Assembly (NCBI GenBank): GCA_903874585.1 | Contig: CAIQSY010000110.1 | Location: 1-8,622 of the forward strand | Source: an uncultured Chlorobiaceae bacterium | GTDB taxonomy: Bacteria > Bacteroidota > Chlorobiia > Chlorobiales > Chlorobiaceae | DNA length: 8,622 bases | Direction: 5' to 3' | Part shown: positions 1 to 5,500 of the stretch, one piece after another | Layout of the letters: each line of letters opens with the position of its first letter | How positions within the stretch are numbered: position 1 is the first letter of the stretch | Position numbers and translations under genes: made by a program | Notes under the pieces: model-generated | What the model saw: the letters and a program-made list of their open reading frames with translations, nothing else | Told to the model about the DNA's origin: nothing | Databases searched by the model: none

Positions 1-217
1 AGTAATGATCATCGCCGGAGATGATATCGTACTGGCTTTCTACGGATACGGCAAAACCCTCATCCGGCAGATAGATAAAGCTTGGGCGTGCATCAATGAC
101 AAACGAGTGGTCGTTCAGTGGTTGAATTTTTCCCCTCGTCTCCGCTTGAGCGTCGATTGCGGGATTACTGAGAAGCATTCCTGCAACACCTGCAGCAAGC
201 CAAATGGTTTTTTTCAT
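1..217 (-). CDS. Secreted protein, N-terminal part (paralogue of the 920-1492 gene), cut by window edge
   Basis: The gene starts with ATG at 217-215 and runs out of the window; 72 codons are visible. An AGGAG ribosome-binding site sits just upstream (around 225-230). The first 19 residues (MKKTIWLAAGVAGMLLSNP) are identical to those of the gene at 1492-920 and form a signal peptide with probable cleavage after an AQA motif near residue 25. The mature part continues with LNDHSFVID, then RPSFIYLPDEGFAVSVES and YDIISGDDHY, each closely matching the paralogue. It is therefore an exported, probably periplasmic or surface, protein of unknown function. It is last in a minus-strand series of small envelope genes. 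Whether it also carries the 13-residue C-terminal repeats cannot be seen here. The frame is certain from the paralogue; the function is unknown. Confidence 0.85.
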   Translation of the reverse strand, partial: MKKTIWLAAGVAGMLLSNPAIDAQAETRGKIQPLNDHSFVIDARPSFIYLPDEGFAVSVESQYDIISGDDHY

Positions 218-258
218 TGTTATTCTCCTGTTAACATGTTGTTTGAAATTTTTCGGAT
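146..258. repeat. Direct repeat copy 1: leader, RBS and signal peptide of the secreted-protein paralogues
   Basis: This stretch is nearly identical to 1421-1534, with an offset of about 1275 bases, a few substitutions and one single-base indel. It covers the first about 24 codons plus about 40 bases upstream, including the ribosome-binding site. Similarity drops sharply beyond about 258 (1534 in the other copy). Coding similarity continues at lower identity on the other side. This marks a local duplication or later gene conversion. Confidence 0.8.
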
Positions 259-265
259 GTTATAC

Positions 266-293
266 ACAGCCCCCGACTGGTGCGCGGGGCTGT
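266..293. terminator. GC-rich hairpin between lipoprotein gene and downstream paralogue
   Basis: ACAGCCCC (266-273) pairs perfectly with GGGGCTGT (286-293) around a 12-base loop. It begins about 18 bases after the lipoprotein stop codon in minus-strand transcription, the right place to end or attenuate that transcript. The T-rich tail (TTTCGTTTTT) lies on the plus-strand side, so as an intrinsic terminator it would work best for plus-strand transcripts. On the minus strand it may act as an RNA-stabilising or attenuating hairpin. The stem is certain; the role is inferred. Confidence 0.45.
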
Positions 294-311
294 TTCGTTT
301 TTAGGCGGCGG

Positions 312-479
312 TTATTTGACTATCGCAACCCCTGGCTGGGTTGTTCCGGTCTGACTCGCGATATAGCTTCCGTTTTTCGCTGTGCCCGGTTTGTTCAAAC
401 CTTTTATATCGCCTTTGTACGACGCTGAGCATCCAGCAAGCGCCACCAGAATAACAAGTAATACGGCATTCCATTTCAT
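312..479 (-). CDS. Small lipoprotein, 55 aa
   Basis: ATG at 479-477 and TAA at 314-312 encode 55 residues. The start MKWNAVLLVILVALAGCSAS is a type II signal peptide: a short charged N-terminus, a hydrophobic stretch and the lipobox LAGC with the lipidated cysteine at residue 17. The predicted mature lipoprotein is only about 39 residues, polar and rich in Gly, Thr and Lys (it ends TTQPGVAIVK). An AGGAG ribosome-binding site lies 6-10 bases upstream of the ATG. The gene sits 73 bases after the coiled-coil gene stop and is followed by a GC-rich hairpin. A longer overlapping minus-strand frame at 543-301 is a shadow: it lacks the lipobox and a good ribosome-binding site. The specific function is unknown; the bacterial entericidin-like small lipoproteins are a loose size analogy only. 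Confidence 0.78.
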   Translation of the reverse strand: MKWNAVLLVILVALAGCSASYKGDIKGLNKPGTAKNGSYIASQTGTTQPGVAIVK

Positions 480-552
480 AATCTACTCCTGTTTTGTTAC
501 AACTGTGGCTCCATTTGAGCAAAATTTTGAACGTCATCGTCAAGAGACGACG

Positions 553-843
553 TCAATCTTTAAACTTGTCCGCAATCTCCTGCAGAGTCTTGCTTGACGA
601 GCGTAACGCACTCTCCACACCATCCTTAAGCATCTCCCAGGCTTCTTCGCCAGCCTCGCCCAGCTCCTTCAGCTTGCTCTTCGCGGTATCAATTCCATGC
701 TCAAAATCATCAAGCTGTTTTGCATAGTTGAGATGTGCGTCCGCATTCAAATTCTTTACTTTAGCTCTGAACTCAACTAATCGGGCTTGTGCCAGCTCCA
801 GCTCAGTTTCAGCTTTCTGTTTGTAGGCTTCTTGTAGATTCAT
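553..843 (-). CDS. Small coiled-coil protein, 96 aa
   Basis: ATG at 843-841 is preceded by a good AGGAG ribosome-binding site. The 96 residues are highly charged and Ala/Glu/Lys/Leu-rich with heptad-like spacing (EAYKQKAETELELAQARL near residues 5-22, then further helical stretches to residue 94). There is no signal peptide, membrane segment or cysteine. This predicts a cytoplasmic, nearly all-helical coiled-coil protein. It resembles small coiled-coil proteins often annotated as stress-associated in Chlorobi and cyanobacteria, but this is recall, not a search. It lies in the same orientation between the secreted repeat protein (76-base gap) and the lipoprotein (73-base gap), so co-transcription is plausible. 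The function is unknown. Confidence 0.75.
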   Translation of the reverse strand: MNLQEAYKQKAETELELAQARLVEFRAKVKNLNADAHLNYAKQLDDFEHGIDTAKSKLKELGEAGEEAWEMLKDGVESALRSSSKTLQEIADKFKD

Positions 844-919
844 TGTGGTTCTCCTTTAATTCATGAGTTTTAAAAATGTTCACGTCATCTCTTTTTCCGA
901 CACAACTTTTGTCCCGTCA

Positions 920-1492
920 TTAGCGTGGACGATTGTTATCCATGCGCTGCTGCTCAAGTTTTCTCTGGTTATCTTCATCACTGCGCTGTTGTTCCAGTTT
1001 TTTCCGATTGTTTTCATCGTAACGCTGACGATCCAAAATTCTCTGGTTGTTTTCATCACTGCGTTGCTGCTCAAGGGTTCTCTGGTTGTTTTGGTCACTG
1101 CGCTGTTGTTCCGGCGTTTTCCGGTTGTTCAGCTTGCTATACTCAGCATCTCGGTACATCCTTATATCTTCCAGGCGATGCTTTTTGATCTTTGAAGGAA
1201 GATCCTTCTCTTTCCTCAGCTTCCATGGTCCGCGATAGCTTGAAGAACGGTACCAAAAGCCGTTCTGATTGATGTAGTAATGGTCATCGTAGGAGACGAT
1301 GTCGTACGGACTCTCTACTGCTACAGCAAACCCTTGATCCGGTAAATTGACAAATCGCGGCCGCGAGTCGATCACAAAAGAGTGGTCGTTCAATGCCTGA
1401 ATGTGTTGTTTCTGCGCAGCTTGAGCGTCGATTACGGGATTACTGAGAAGCATTCCTGCAACACCTGCAGCAAGCCAAATGGTTTTTTTCAT
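920..1492 (-). CDS. Secreted protein with five C-terminal 13-residue Gln/Arg/Asn-rich repeats, 190 aa
   Basis: ATG at 1492-1490 has an AGGAG ribosome-binding site upstream. Residues 1-25 are a Sec signal peptide (MKKTIWLAAGVAGMLL, cleavage after AQA). Residues 26-120 form a compact region with SYDDHYYINQNGFWYRSSSYRGPW (62-90 area, aromatic-rich) followed by a basic segment, KIKKHRLEDIRMYRD. This is a pattern seen in small exported proteins of green sulfur and delta-type bacteria. Residues 126-190 are five consecutive 13-residue units of the type LEQQRSDENNQR. They reach exactly to the last residue and should be extended and strongly polar. Its paralogue begins at 217. Neighbours are the lmo0937-like peptide upstream (64-base gap) and the coiled-coil gene downstream. 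The function is unknown; a periplasmic or surface location is inferred. Confidence 0.85.
   Translation of the reverse strand: MKKTIWLAAGVAGMLLSNPVIDAQAAQKQHIQALNDHSFVIDSRPRFVNLPDQGFAVAVESPYDIVSYDDHYYINQNGFWYRSSSYRGPWKLRKEKDLPSKIKKHRLEDIRMYRDAEYSKLNNRKTPEQQRSDQNNQRTLEQQRSDENNQRILDRQRYDENNRKKLEQQRSDEDNQRKLEQQRMDNNRPR
923..1117 (-). repeat. Five tandem 39-bp coding repeats
   Basis: In minus-strand order the units are 1117-1079, 1078-1040, 1039-1001, 1000-962 and 961-923. Each encodes 13 residues: TPEQQRSDQNNQR, TLEQQRSDENNQR, ILDRQRYDENNRK, KLEQQRSDEDNQR, KLEQQRMDNNRPR. The 39-base unit keeps the frame, so copy number could vary by slippage or unequal recombination without breaking the protein. 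Confidence 0.9.
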
Positions 1493-1534
1493 TGTTATTC
1501 TCCTGGTTAACCTGTTGTTTGGAATTTTCCGGAT
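1421..1534. repeat. Direct repeat copy 2: leader, RBS and signal peptide of the secreted-protein paralogues
   Basis: This is the partner of 146-258 (see that entry). It includes the ribosome-binding site and start of the 1492-920 gene. Confidence 0.8.
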
Positions 1535-1556
1535 ATTCCGGGTTGATAAAAAATTA

Positions 1557-1703
1557 TTAAATGCGTCTGCCTTGAATCACACGAATCAGAATCACCACGA
1601 TTGCGATGACAAGCAGTCCGTGAATAAGTCCTCCCATGGTATATGAGGTAACAAGACCCAAAAGCCAGAGGACAACCAGAATGACGGCGATGGTTTCGAG
1701 CAT
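1557..1703 (-). CDS. lmo0937-family small membrane protein, 48 aa
   Basis: ATG at 1703-1701 is preceded by a strong AAAGGAGAAG ribosome-binding site, and tandem stops TAA TAA follow at 1559-1554. The protein begins MLETIAVILVVLWLLGLVTS, has a central YTMGGLIH turn, a second hydrophobic segment (LLVIAIVVILI) and a basic end, RVIQGRRI. Two short membrane helices with that GG-containing turn and a basic tail match the lmo0937 family (DUF5670) of roughly 50-residue membrane peptides. I recognise this from the sequence pattern; no search was run. The family has no established biochemical role and is often found among stress-response genes. It is the first gene of the minus-strand cluster that includes the secreted repeat protein. 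A longer frame at 1740-1507 is a shadow. Confidence 0.82.
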   Translation of the reverse strand: MLETIAVILVVLWLLGLVTSYTMGGLIHGLLVIAIVVILIRVIQGRRI

Positions 1704-1740
1704 TTTCTTCTCCTTTTAATCTAAATTGATGAATGAGCAC

Positions 1741-2002
1741 TCTCTTGGTTGAGTAACGTCGAACGATGATGAGTACATCTTTTGATCTAATGCTTTGTTA
1801 TTTAAAGAGATATAGTTTCGTTAATATTCTCGCGCTTCTAATAAAGCTTTAAAAAACAATGCAATTAAAAAAAACAAAGAACAAGTTCGATAAAATAACT
1901 CCTCTGCGTTTTCCTTATTTATAATAGTACAATAAATAATTGATAATAATATCATAGCTTTAATAAATAAAGAAATAAAGTTAAAATAAAATTATCAGCA
2001 TT
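1741..2002. other. AT-rich gene-free stretch upstream of the envelope/stress cluster
   Basis: About 260 bases are very AT-rich with many stops in all frames. I see no gene or strong hairpin. It is the obvious place for the minus-strand promoter of the cluster starting at 1703, but no clear -35/-10 pair with proper spacing stands out, so I do not mark one. A GAGGAG on the minus strand around 1900 is not followed by a start codon of any useful frame. Confidence 0.5.
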
Positions 2003-2160
2003 TTGAAGGACGGCGCATTGGACGTGCTGGCGCAAGTACTGTGCAGAAAACACGATATGGGTGATGTGATGTTGTGTGGCGTAAAAGCGAAGTATATAAA
2101 TATGGCTATCAGCGAAGCCAAAAGAGTTGAAGAAGAGAAGCGAAAGCTAAAAGCAGGACT
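2003..2160 (+). pseudogene. Possible plus-strand coding remnant converging on the ABC gene
   Basis: A plus-strand frame open from 1985 (TTG at 2003) reads DGALDVLAQVLCRKHDM, then MLCGVKAKYINMAISEAKRV and a Glu/Lys-rich end (EEEKRKLKAG). It looks like natural protein: amphipathic, charged, low in rare residues. It lies in DNA that becomes GC-richer than the stretch before it. The frame then continues antisense through the 3' part of the ABC ATPase gene until 2575, which is almost certainly a shadow. There is no ribosome-binding site or ATG at its left end. I read it as either a decayed gene tail or a chance open frame. I do not recognise a family. Confidence 0.25.
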
Positions 2161-2166
2161 TGATAA

Positions 2167-2859
2167 TCAATTTCCGCACTCTCGCAACATTCCGCCATCC
2201 ATGCGCAAACAGCGGTCAGAAAGCGCGGCGTACTCTTCGTTGTGCGTGACGATAATGAACGACGTGCGGCGCTCTTTGCTCAGTTTTGCCATCAACTCGT
2301 ACAGGATGTGGCTGTTCTGCTGGTCGAGGTTGCCGCTTGGCTCGTCCGCAAGAATGAGCTTCGGATTGTTCATCAAAGCGCGGGCAATGGCAACGCGCTG
2401 CTGTTCACCGCCGGAGAGTTCCGAAGGGAGATGGTCAAACCGCTCCGAAAGCCCAAGGCTTGAGAGCAACTCAGCCGCCCGTTTTTTTGCAGGAGCCAGT
2501 TTGCCGGTAGCAATAAATTCAGGCATTGCTACATTTTCAAGCGCGTTAAAGTCGGAGAGCAGATGGTGGAACTGAAAAACGAATCCGATTTTCTGGTTCC
2601 TGAATGTCGCCAGCGCATTTGGCTGAAGCGTGTATTTTTTATCGCGAAACAACGGTTGTTTGTCGAACAGAATTTCACCGCTGTCTGGGGTATCGAGCGT
2701 ACCGAGCAGGTTCAGCAACGTTGTTTTGCCGCTGCCCGAAGCGCCAATGATGCTCACCATTTCGCCTTCACCCACACTCAGCGAAACGCCGCGTAGAATC
2801 TGGATGGTGCGTTTGCCCGGTATGGTGTAGGATTTGCAGATGTTGTTTGCTGTGAGCAT
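2167..2859 (-). CDS. lolD: LolD-like lipoprotein-release ABC transporter ATPase, 230 aa
   Basis: This is a complete ABC ATPase: Walker A GASGSGKTT (residues 39-47), Q-loop Q96 in GFVFQFHHLL, signature LSGGEQQR (148-155), Walker B LILADEP (168-174), D-loop GNLD and switch histidine H206 in VTHN. The length, the FQFHHLLSDFNALENV stretch and the ADEPSGNLD sequence fit the LolD/MacB/FtsE branch, with LolD closest. In the Lol pathway LolD hydrolyses ATP on the cytoplasmic side to drive extraction of outer-membrane lipoproteins by its LolC/E membrane partners. No permease gene is adjacent in this window, so the partner must be elsewhere; many Chlorobi-type genomes scatter them. A MacB-like export ATPase is the main alternative. 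The gene has higher GC than the accessory DNA to its right. Confidence 0.88.
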   Translation of the reverse strand: MLTANNICKSYTIPGKRTIQILRGVSLSVGEGEMVSIIGASGSGKTTLLNLLGTLDTPDSGEILFDKQPLFRDKKYTLQPNALATFRNQKIGFVFQFHHLLSDFNALENVAMPEFIATGKLAPAKKRAAELLSSLGLSERFDHLPSELSGGEQQRVAIARALMNNPKLILADEPSGNLDQQNSHILYELMAKLSKERRTSFIIVTHNEEYAALSDRCLRMDGGMLRECGN

Positions 2860-2971
2860 TGTGACGATGGTTGAATGTGCTGGTTGCTTTTAAAAAGCCA
2901 TAAGGTGAAGATTATTGCACAGATTGTCTGAGCAGTAGTATAGAAAATTAAATTATAGTTTTATAGAATTA

Positions 2972-3259
2972 TTACTCAATATAACCCCAATCTTTGAACT
3001 GCTTTTGATACTCGCTATTATTCTGAAATGCTAAAAAATATAAATATTCAGGGGCTAAATCTAATTCATCGAACCAAATAACAGTATTATGATCTATTTT
3101 AAAATTTTTAAAAGCAACTTTGCTTTTAATCTTTGAAAAGATTTTTCTTTTATCAGAAAATATGGTTTTTTCGAGGTTTGCTACACCTATCTTGCCATCG
3201 TTAAATGTAAGCTTGATGCTGTATTCACCTGCATATTCTGCCTTGTGTATGCTTACCAT
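2972..3259 (-). CDS. DUF2442-family protein, 95 aa
   Basis: ATG at 3259-3257. The pattern is that of DUF2442: an N-terminal beta hairpin, SIKLTFNDGKIGVANLE (about 14-30), a middle stretch with IFSKIKSKVAFKNFKID (about 40-56), then NTVIWFDELDLAPEYLY (about 58-74). The last matches the family motif in which a Trp is followed by an acidic D-L-x-P-E-x-L-Y segment. The protein has about 20 extra residues after this motif (FQNNSEYQKQFKDWGYIE). DUF2442 proteins are small and often sit beside DUF4160 or toxin-antitoxin genes; their activity is not established. Here it directly follows the broken ParE-like toxin gene, and no DUF4160 partner is visible. The frame restored beyond the toxin's frameshift ends at 3269, 10 bases before this start, so the three may once have formed one operon. 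Confidence 0.75.
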   Translation of the reverse strand: MVSIHKAEYAGEYSIKLTFNDGKIGVANLEKTIFSDKRKIFSKIKSKVAFKNFKIDHNTVIWFDELDLAPEYLYFLAFQNNSEYQKQFKDWGYIE

Positions 3260-3318
3260 AGGGAATAATTAAATAAGAAAGATTATATACTTTCTTAAAA
3301 TATTTTTTATAAGCGTTA

Positions 3319-3600
3319 TTACCCAATAACCGGGTTTTCGTGCATGATGCGCAATGGCAAAAATCGTGATAGCGTTTTTTTAGTGCGGTAATAGATAGAG
3401 TAAGGAAAAATTTTTACAACGACTTTTCTGGTATTTGATACTGCTAACGAACCCACTTGAGGAAATGATAAAACAAGTGAAACTGTATCTTCAACTGCCC
3501 TTGAAAATCGTTTTCCAAAACAGGGTTGTTCAGAGTTATACCAAGTAACATCAGCAAGAAACTCTTTGTGTGCTGCTTCAATAAATACTACGTTTCTCAC
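3319..3600 (-). pseudogene. RelE/ParE-family toxin with C-terminal frameshift
   Basis: A GTG start at 3600-3598 lies 3 bases after the antitoxin stop. Residues 1-75 are a normal ParE/RelE-type toxin: VVFIEAAHKEFLADVTWYNS at the start, FGKRF, FPQVG, then KIFPYSIYYRTKK. After the A7 run (plus strand T7 at 3375-3381) the annotated frame reads TLSRFLPLRIMHENPVIG and stops at 3319, unlike the family. Shifting back one base gives NAIT, then IFAIAHHARKPGYW, which is the canonical C-terminal strand of this superfamily, continuing to a stop at 3271-3269. One A has therefore probably been lost (8 to 7), giving an altered toxin; alternatively -1 slippage on the A7 run makes the full form. The N-terminal family assignment is firm; loss of activity is inferred. 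Confidence 0.82.
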
Positions 3601-3603
3601 TTG

Positions 3604-3825
3604 CTATTTGTTTGCTTCGGAAAACACATCTTTGGCGGAATAGGTTTGTAGTTTTCCCTGGTCATAAGCAGCGACCCTTTCCATAATTTCAGCTTTCCAA
3701 GCTTCTTCAATGTCTGATGAAGATGGAATTCTTATTGATTCAAGCATTACTTCCGCAAGGCGAGCCCTGTCTTTTGGTTTTAACATTCGAGCTTGTTGCT
3801 CAATGGTGTGTAACGTAGCTTGCAT
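3604..3825 (-). CDS. Antitoxin of the RelE/ParE-type pair (TIGR02574-like addiction module protein), 73 aa
   Basis: ATG at 3825-3823. The sequence MQATLHTIEQQARMLKPKDR followed by ARLAEVMLESI (about 21-31) and EEAWKAEIMERVAAYDQGKL (about 40-59) is the pattern of the short 'putative addiction module component' antitoxins. These pair with RelE/ParE toxins and bind them through an Asp/Glu-rich helical C-terminus. The end, KDVFSEANK, is also typical. It precedes the toxin gene in transcription order with a 3-base gap, the usual antitoxin-first order. The frame is intact although the toxin is not. Autoregulation is usual in such systems, but I see no clear operator palindrome. Confidence 0.82.
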   Translation of the reverse strand: MQATLHTIEQQARMLKPKDRARLAEVMLESIRIPSSSDIEEAWKAEIMERVAAYDQGKLQTYSAKDVFSEANK

Positions 3826-3894
3826 GGCTATTCTCTTTTTGCATTGTTATATATTGATTGCTTTCATTACGCTGCACAAATACTAAATTTTAGC

Positions 3895-3987
3895 TCAGAT
3901 ATCCAGTAAGTCATTGATATTATCGAAATCAAAATTGTTGTCAAATGCCTTTTTGAGAATTTTCCTAAATTGGTAGCATGGCGGCAT
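3895..3987 (-). CDS. Small ORF, 30 aa, after the AbiGi-like gene
   Basis: ATG at 3987-3985 and TGA at 3897-3895 encode MPPCYQFRKILKKAF followed by DNNFDFDNINDLLDI. The frame is open upstream to 4014 and overlaps the end of the AbiGi-like gene. The amphipathic basic helix followed by an acidic Asp/Asn/Leu helix looks like real protein rather than chance. It could be a very small partner protein or the stub of a larger gene; a loose likeness to the helical effector-associated (EAD) adaptor domains is only a suggestion. The start lies 13 bases beyond the upstream gene's stop, with a poor ribosome-binding site. Confidence 0.35.
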   Translation of the reverse strand: MPPCYQFRKILKKAFDNNFDFDNINDLLDI

Positions 3988-4000
3988 CTCGTTAATTTGG

Positions 4001-4558
4001 TTACAGAATGTCGTTTATATATTCCATATGCAAGTAGCCAATAATATTATTTTTTATAAAATCGCTGACTATCTTTTTGATTTTATTTTCATGATCACGA
4101 TTTGGTACTATCACATATACACCAAAGTTTTTCATATCAATATCGTTTGGAGCCCTCCATTCTCGTTCATGAGTAAAATCAACTTCTCCATGATTAAATT
4201 GCACATGGCGCCATTTTTCATTTTCAGGAATCCAAAGTGCTTCGTTGTCTGGTAAATAAATCACTGGTCGAGCACCAACACTCCATGCTGATTGCTTAGA
4301 CATTGCTATACCAAAAGATTCATATTTATGTTTTGTGTAGTGGCTTTCAATGAAGTAGCTAAGTGATTTAAGAGGCATTTCTGTTAAACATGTAGCCCTC
4401 GTGTGGCCTTTAATAAATCCATTATTACCACTGCCTTTAATAACACCTCCCATCAAAATGGAATGGAGTGCGTCTTCCGCCGAAAGTCCACCTTTGGCAC
4501 TTCTATCTCCTGTTAAATGAATTAAACCATGCGTTATATCCGGTCTATGGTATTTCAT
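4001..4558 (-). CDS. AbiGi/DUF2971-like protein, possible phage-defence effector, 185 aa
   Basis: ATG at 4558-4556; the ribosome-binding site is weak. Recognisable elements are an N-terminal ITHGLIHLT (8-16), ATCLTEMPLKSLSYF (55-69), YESFGIAMSK (79-88), ARPVIYLPDNE (97-106), EKWRHVQF (114-121), VDFTHEREWRAPND (126-139) and a last strand, YVIVPN. The order T-E-x-P-L, then F-G-I-x-x-S-K, then P-V-I-Y, then R-E-W-R is typical of DUF2971/AbiGi-type proteins. Some of these are abortive-infection components, and they have been compared to ADP-ribosyltransferase-like folds. Which residues would be catalytic here is unknown; H14, E60, R97, E131 and R135 are the conspicuous polar ones. It lies between a TOPRIM protein gene and a toxin-antitoxin pair. 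The general family resemblance is moderate and the function is inferred only. Confidence 0.55.
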   Translation of the reverse strand: MKYHRPDITHGLIHLTGDRSAKGGLSAEDALHSILMGGVIKGSGNNGFIKGHTRATCLTEMPLKSLSYFIESHYTKHKYESFGIAMSKQSAWSVGARPVIYLPDNEALWIPENEKWRHVQFNHGEVDFTHEREWRAPNDIDMKNFGVYVIVPNRDHENKIKKIVSDFIKNNIIGYLHMEYINDIL

Positions 4559-4704
4559 TTGTCTAAGGTCTCTGTTATTGGTGCACAGTTTAATGAAGCT
4601 CCTCGACGCAAGCAGCGGGGTATCATTTTCATAAAAAATTTAATCATTTTTGCCACAAGCATAGGGGAATTTGACACTTAAGGATTAATGTGATATTGTA
4701 ATAT
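4559..4704. other. AT-rich spacer with GC-rich hairpin patch
   Basis: The spacer between the TOPRIM gene and the AbiGi-like gene is AT-rich except for about 4596-4622. There CCTCG (4601-4605) can pair with CGGGG (4616-4620, one G-T pair) around a GC-rich loop. This abrupt patch may be a small terminator for the TOPRIM transcript or a fragment of a dispersed repeat. No gene is visible. Confidence 0.35.
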
Positions 4705-5406
4705 TTAAACTTCATCTGGATGTCTAACGGGGTTACATTTTCTTAACTCTAATGCTTTCTTGGTTAGTTCCACGAAAGTAGTAGGAACAGGATCGCATGA
4801 CTCAGCCATATACTTGGCCAATTTTACTTTTTTTATTGAATCAACCTTTGCTCCGTTTTTTTTAACGAATCGCTTTAGTTGATCAAACCAGGGTTTTGTC
4901 TCATCAAATATTGCTAAAAAAGAGGCTTGTATCCCAGAAAATGAAGACTGTAAAACTCCATCTTGAAAACAAGCGGACAGAAAAGATGACGAACTAAATG
5001 CTTCCTCGAATGACCCACCACAACTACCATCAGAATAGGTTACAACTGGTGTTATTGGAATTTTAAAGCCTGTGATTAAAGGGGAAGTTATGCTCTTAGA
5101 TTCCCTTTTTCCATTCAGATCGTCATCATAGGTCACTATGATAGGTCGATCATGACTTAATGTTTTTCCAAGAAGTCTCACTGAGTGCTTGAGATTACCG
5201 ATTCCATTGTAGTTTGCAATAACAATTCCGTATTCCTTAAAATCTAAACCACAGCGTTCCAATAGTGTTTGAAAAGTAGCTTCTTCAGATTCGCCTTCAA
5301 CAAAAATGTAAATACACTGTTCTAAAGCAGCTCGTTTCATCACTGCTTCGTGATGTAGTGCATCAATTATTTCATCATCCCGTATATCTTCCATTGTTGT
5401 TGCCAT
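4705..5406 (-). CDS. Stand-alone TOPRIM (OLD-like) domain protein, 233 aa
   Basis: ATG at 5406-5404 (an alternative at residue 5); no strong ribosome-binding site. The core is a TOPRIM fold. CIYIFVEGESEEATFQTLLE (31-50) carries the conserved glutamate E37 and the following acidic residues. NYNGIGNLKHSV (65-76) is the second element, and PIIVTYDDDLNG (88-99) carries the metal-binding D94-D95-D96. FEEAF (133-137) resembles the later acidic motif of OLD-type TOPRIM proteins. The C-terminal half (140-233) is helical and Lys-rich, with no ATPase domain. In OLD-family nucleases TOPRIM is the metal-dependent DNA-cleaving part, usually fused to an ABC-type ATPase; here it is alone. This suggests a metal-dependent nuclease or nucleotidyl-transfer enzyme, possibly in phage defence. 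No OLD ATPase or UvrD-like partner is present in the window. Confidence 0.72.
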   Translation of the reverse strand: MATTMEDIRDDEIIDALHHEAVMKRAALEQCIYIFVEGESEEATFQTLLERCGLDFKEYGIVIANYNGIGNLKHSVRLLGKTLSHDRPIIVTYDDDLNGKRESKSITSPLITGFKIPITPVVTYSDGSCGGSFEEAFSSSSFLSACFQDGVLQSSFSGIQASFLAIFDETKPWFDQLKRFVKKNGAKVDSIKKVKLAKYMAESCDPVPTTFVELTKKALELRKCNPVRHPDEV

Positions 5407-5500
5407 GTTCTTGTCAGGTATAGCATTGATTAATCGACCTTACCTTATTCCGTAAAATGCAGAAACCTCTTTTAGAAACAACATCCCTAACCCACCCTCA

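Noticed and set aside
301..543. 80-residue minus-strand frame over the lipoprotein gene
   Set aside because: It is in another frame from the 55-residue ORF that has a proper ribosome-binding site, signal peptide and lipobox; its own composition (many Cys and Arg) is shadow-like.
531..552. Weak inverted repeat after the coiled-coil gene (ACGTCATCGT / ACGACGT)
   Set aside because: The stem needs a bulge and has no T run; too weak to call a terminator.
863..1195. Hydrophobic plus-strand ORF resembling a membrane protein
   Set aside because: It is antisense to the 39-bp repeats; the repeating Phe/Leu/Val pattern is the complement of the Gln/Arg/Asn repeat.
1507..1740. 77-residue minus-strand frame
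   Set aside because: The lmo0937-like ORF at 1557-1703 in another frame has the strong ribosome-binding site and family pattern.
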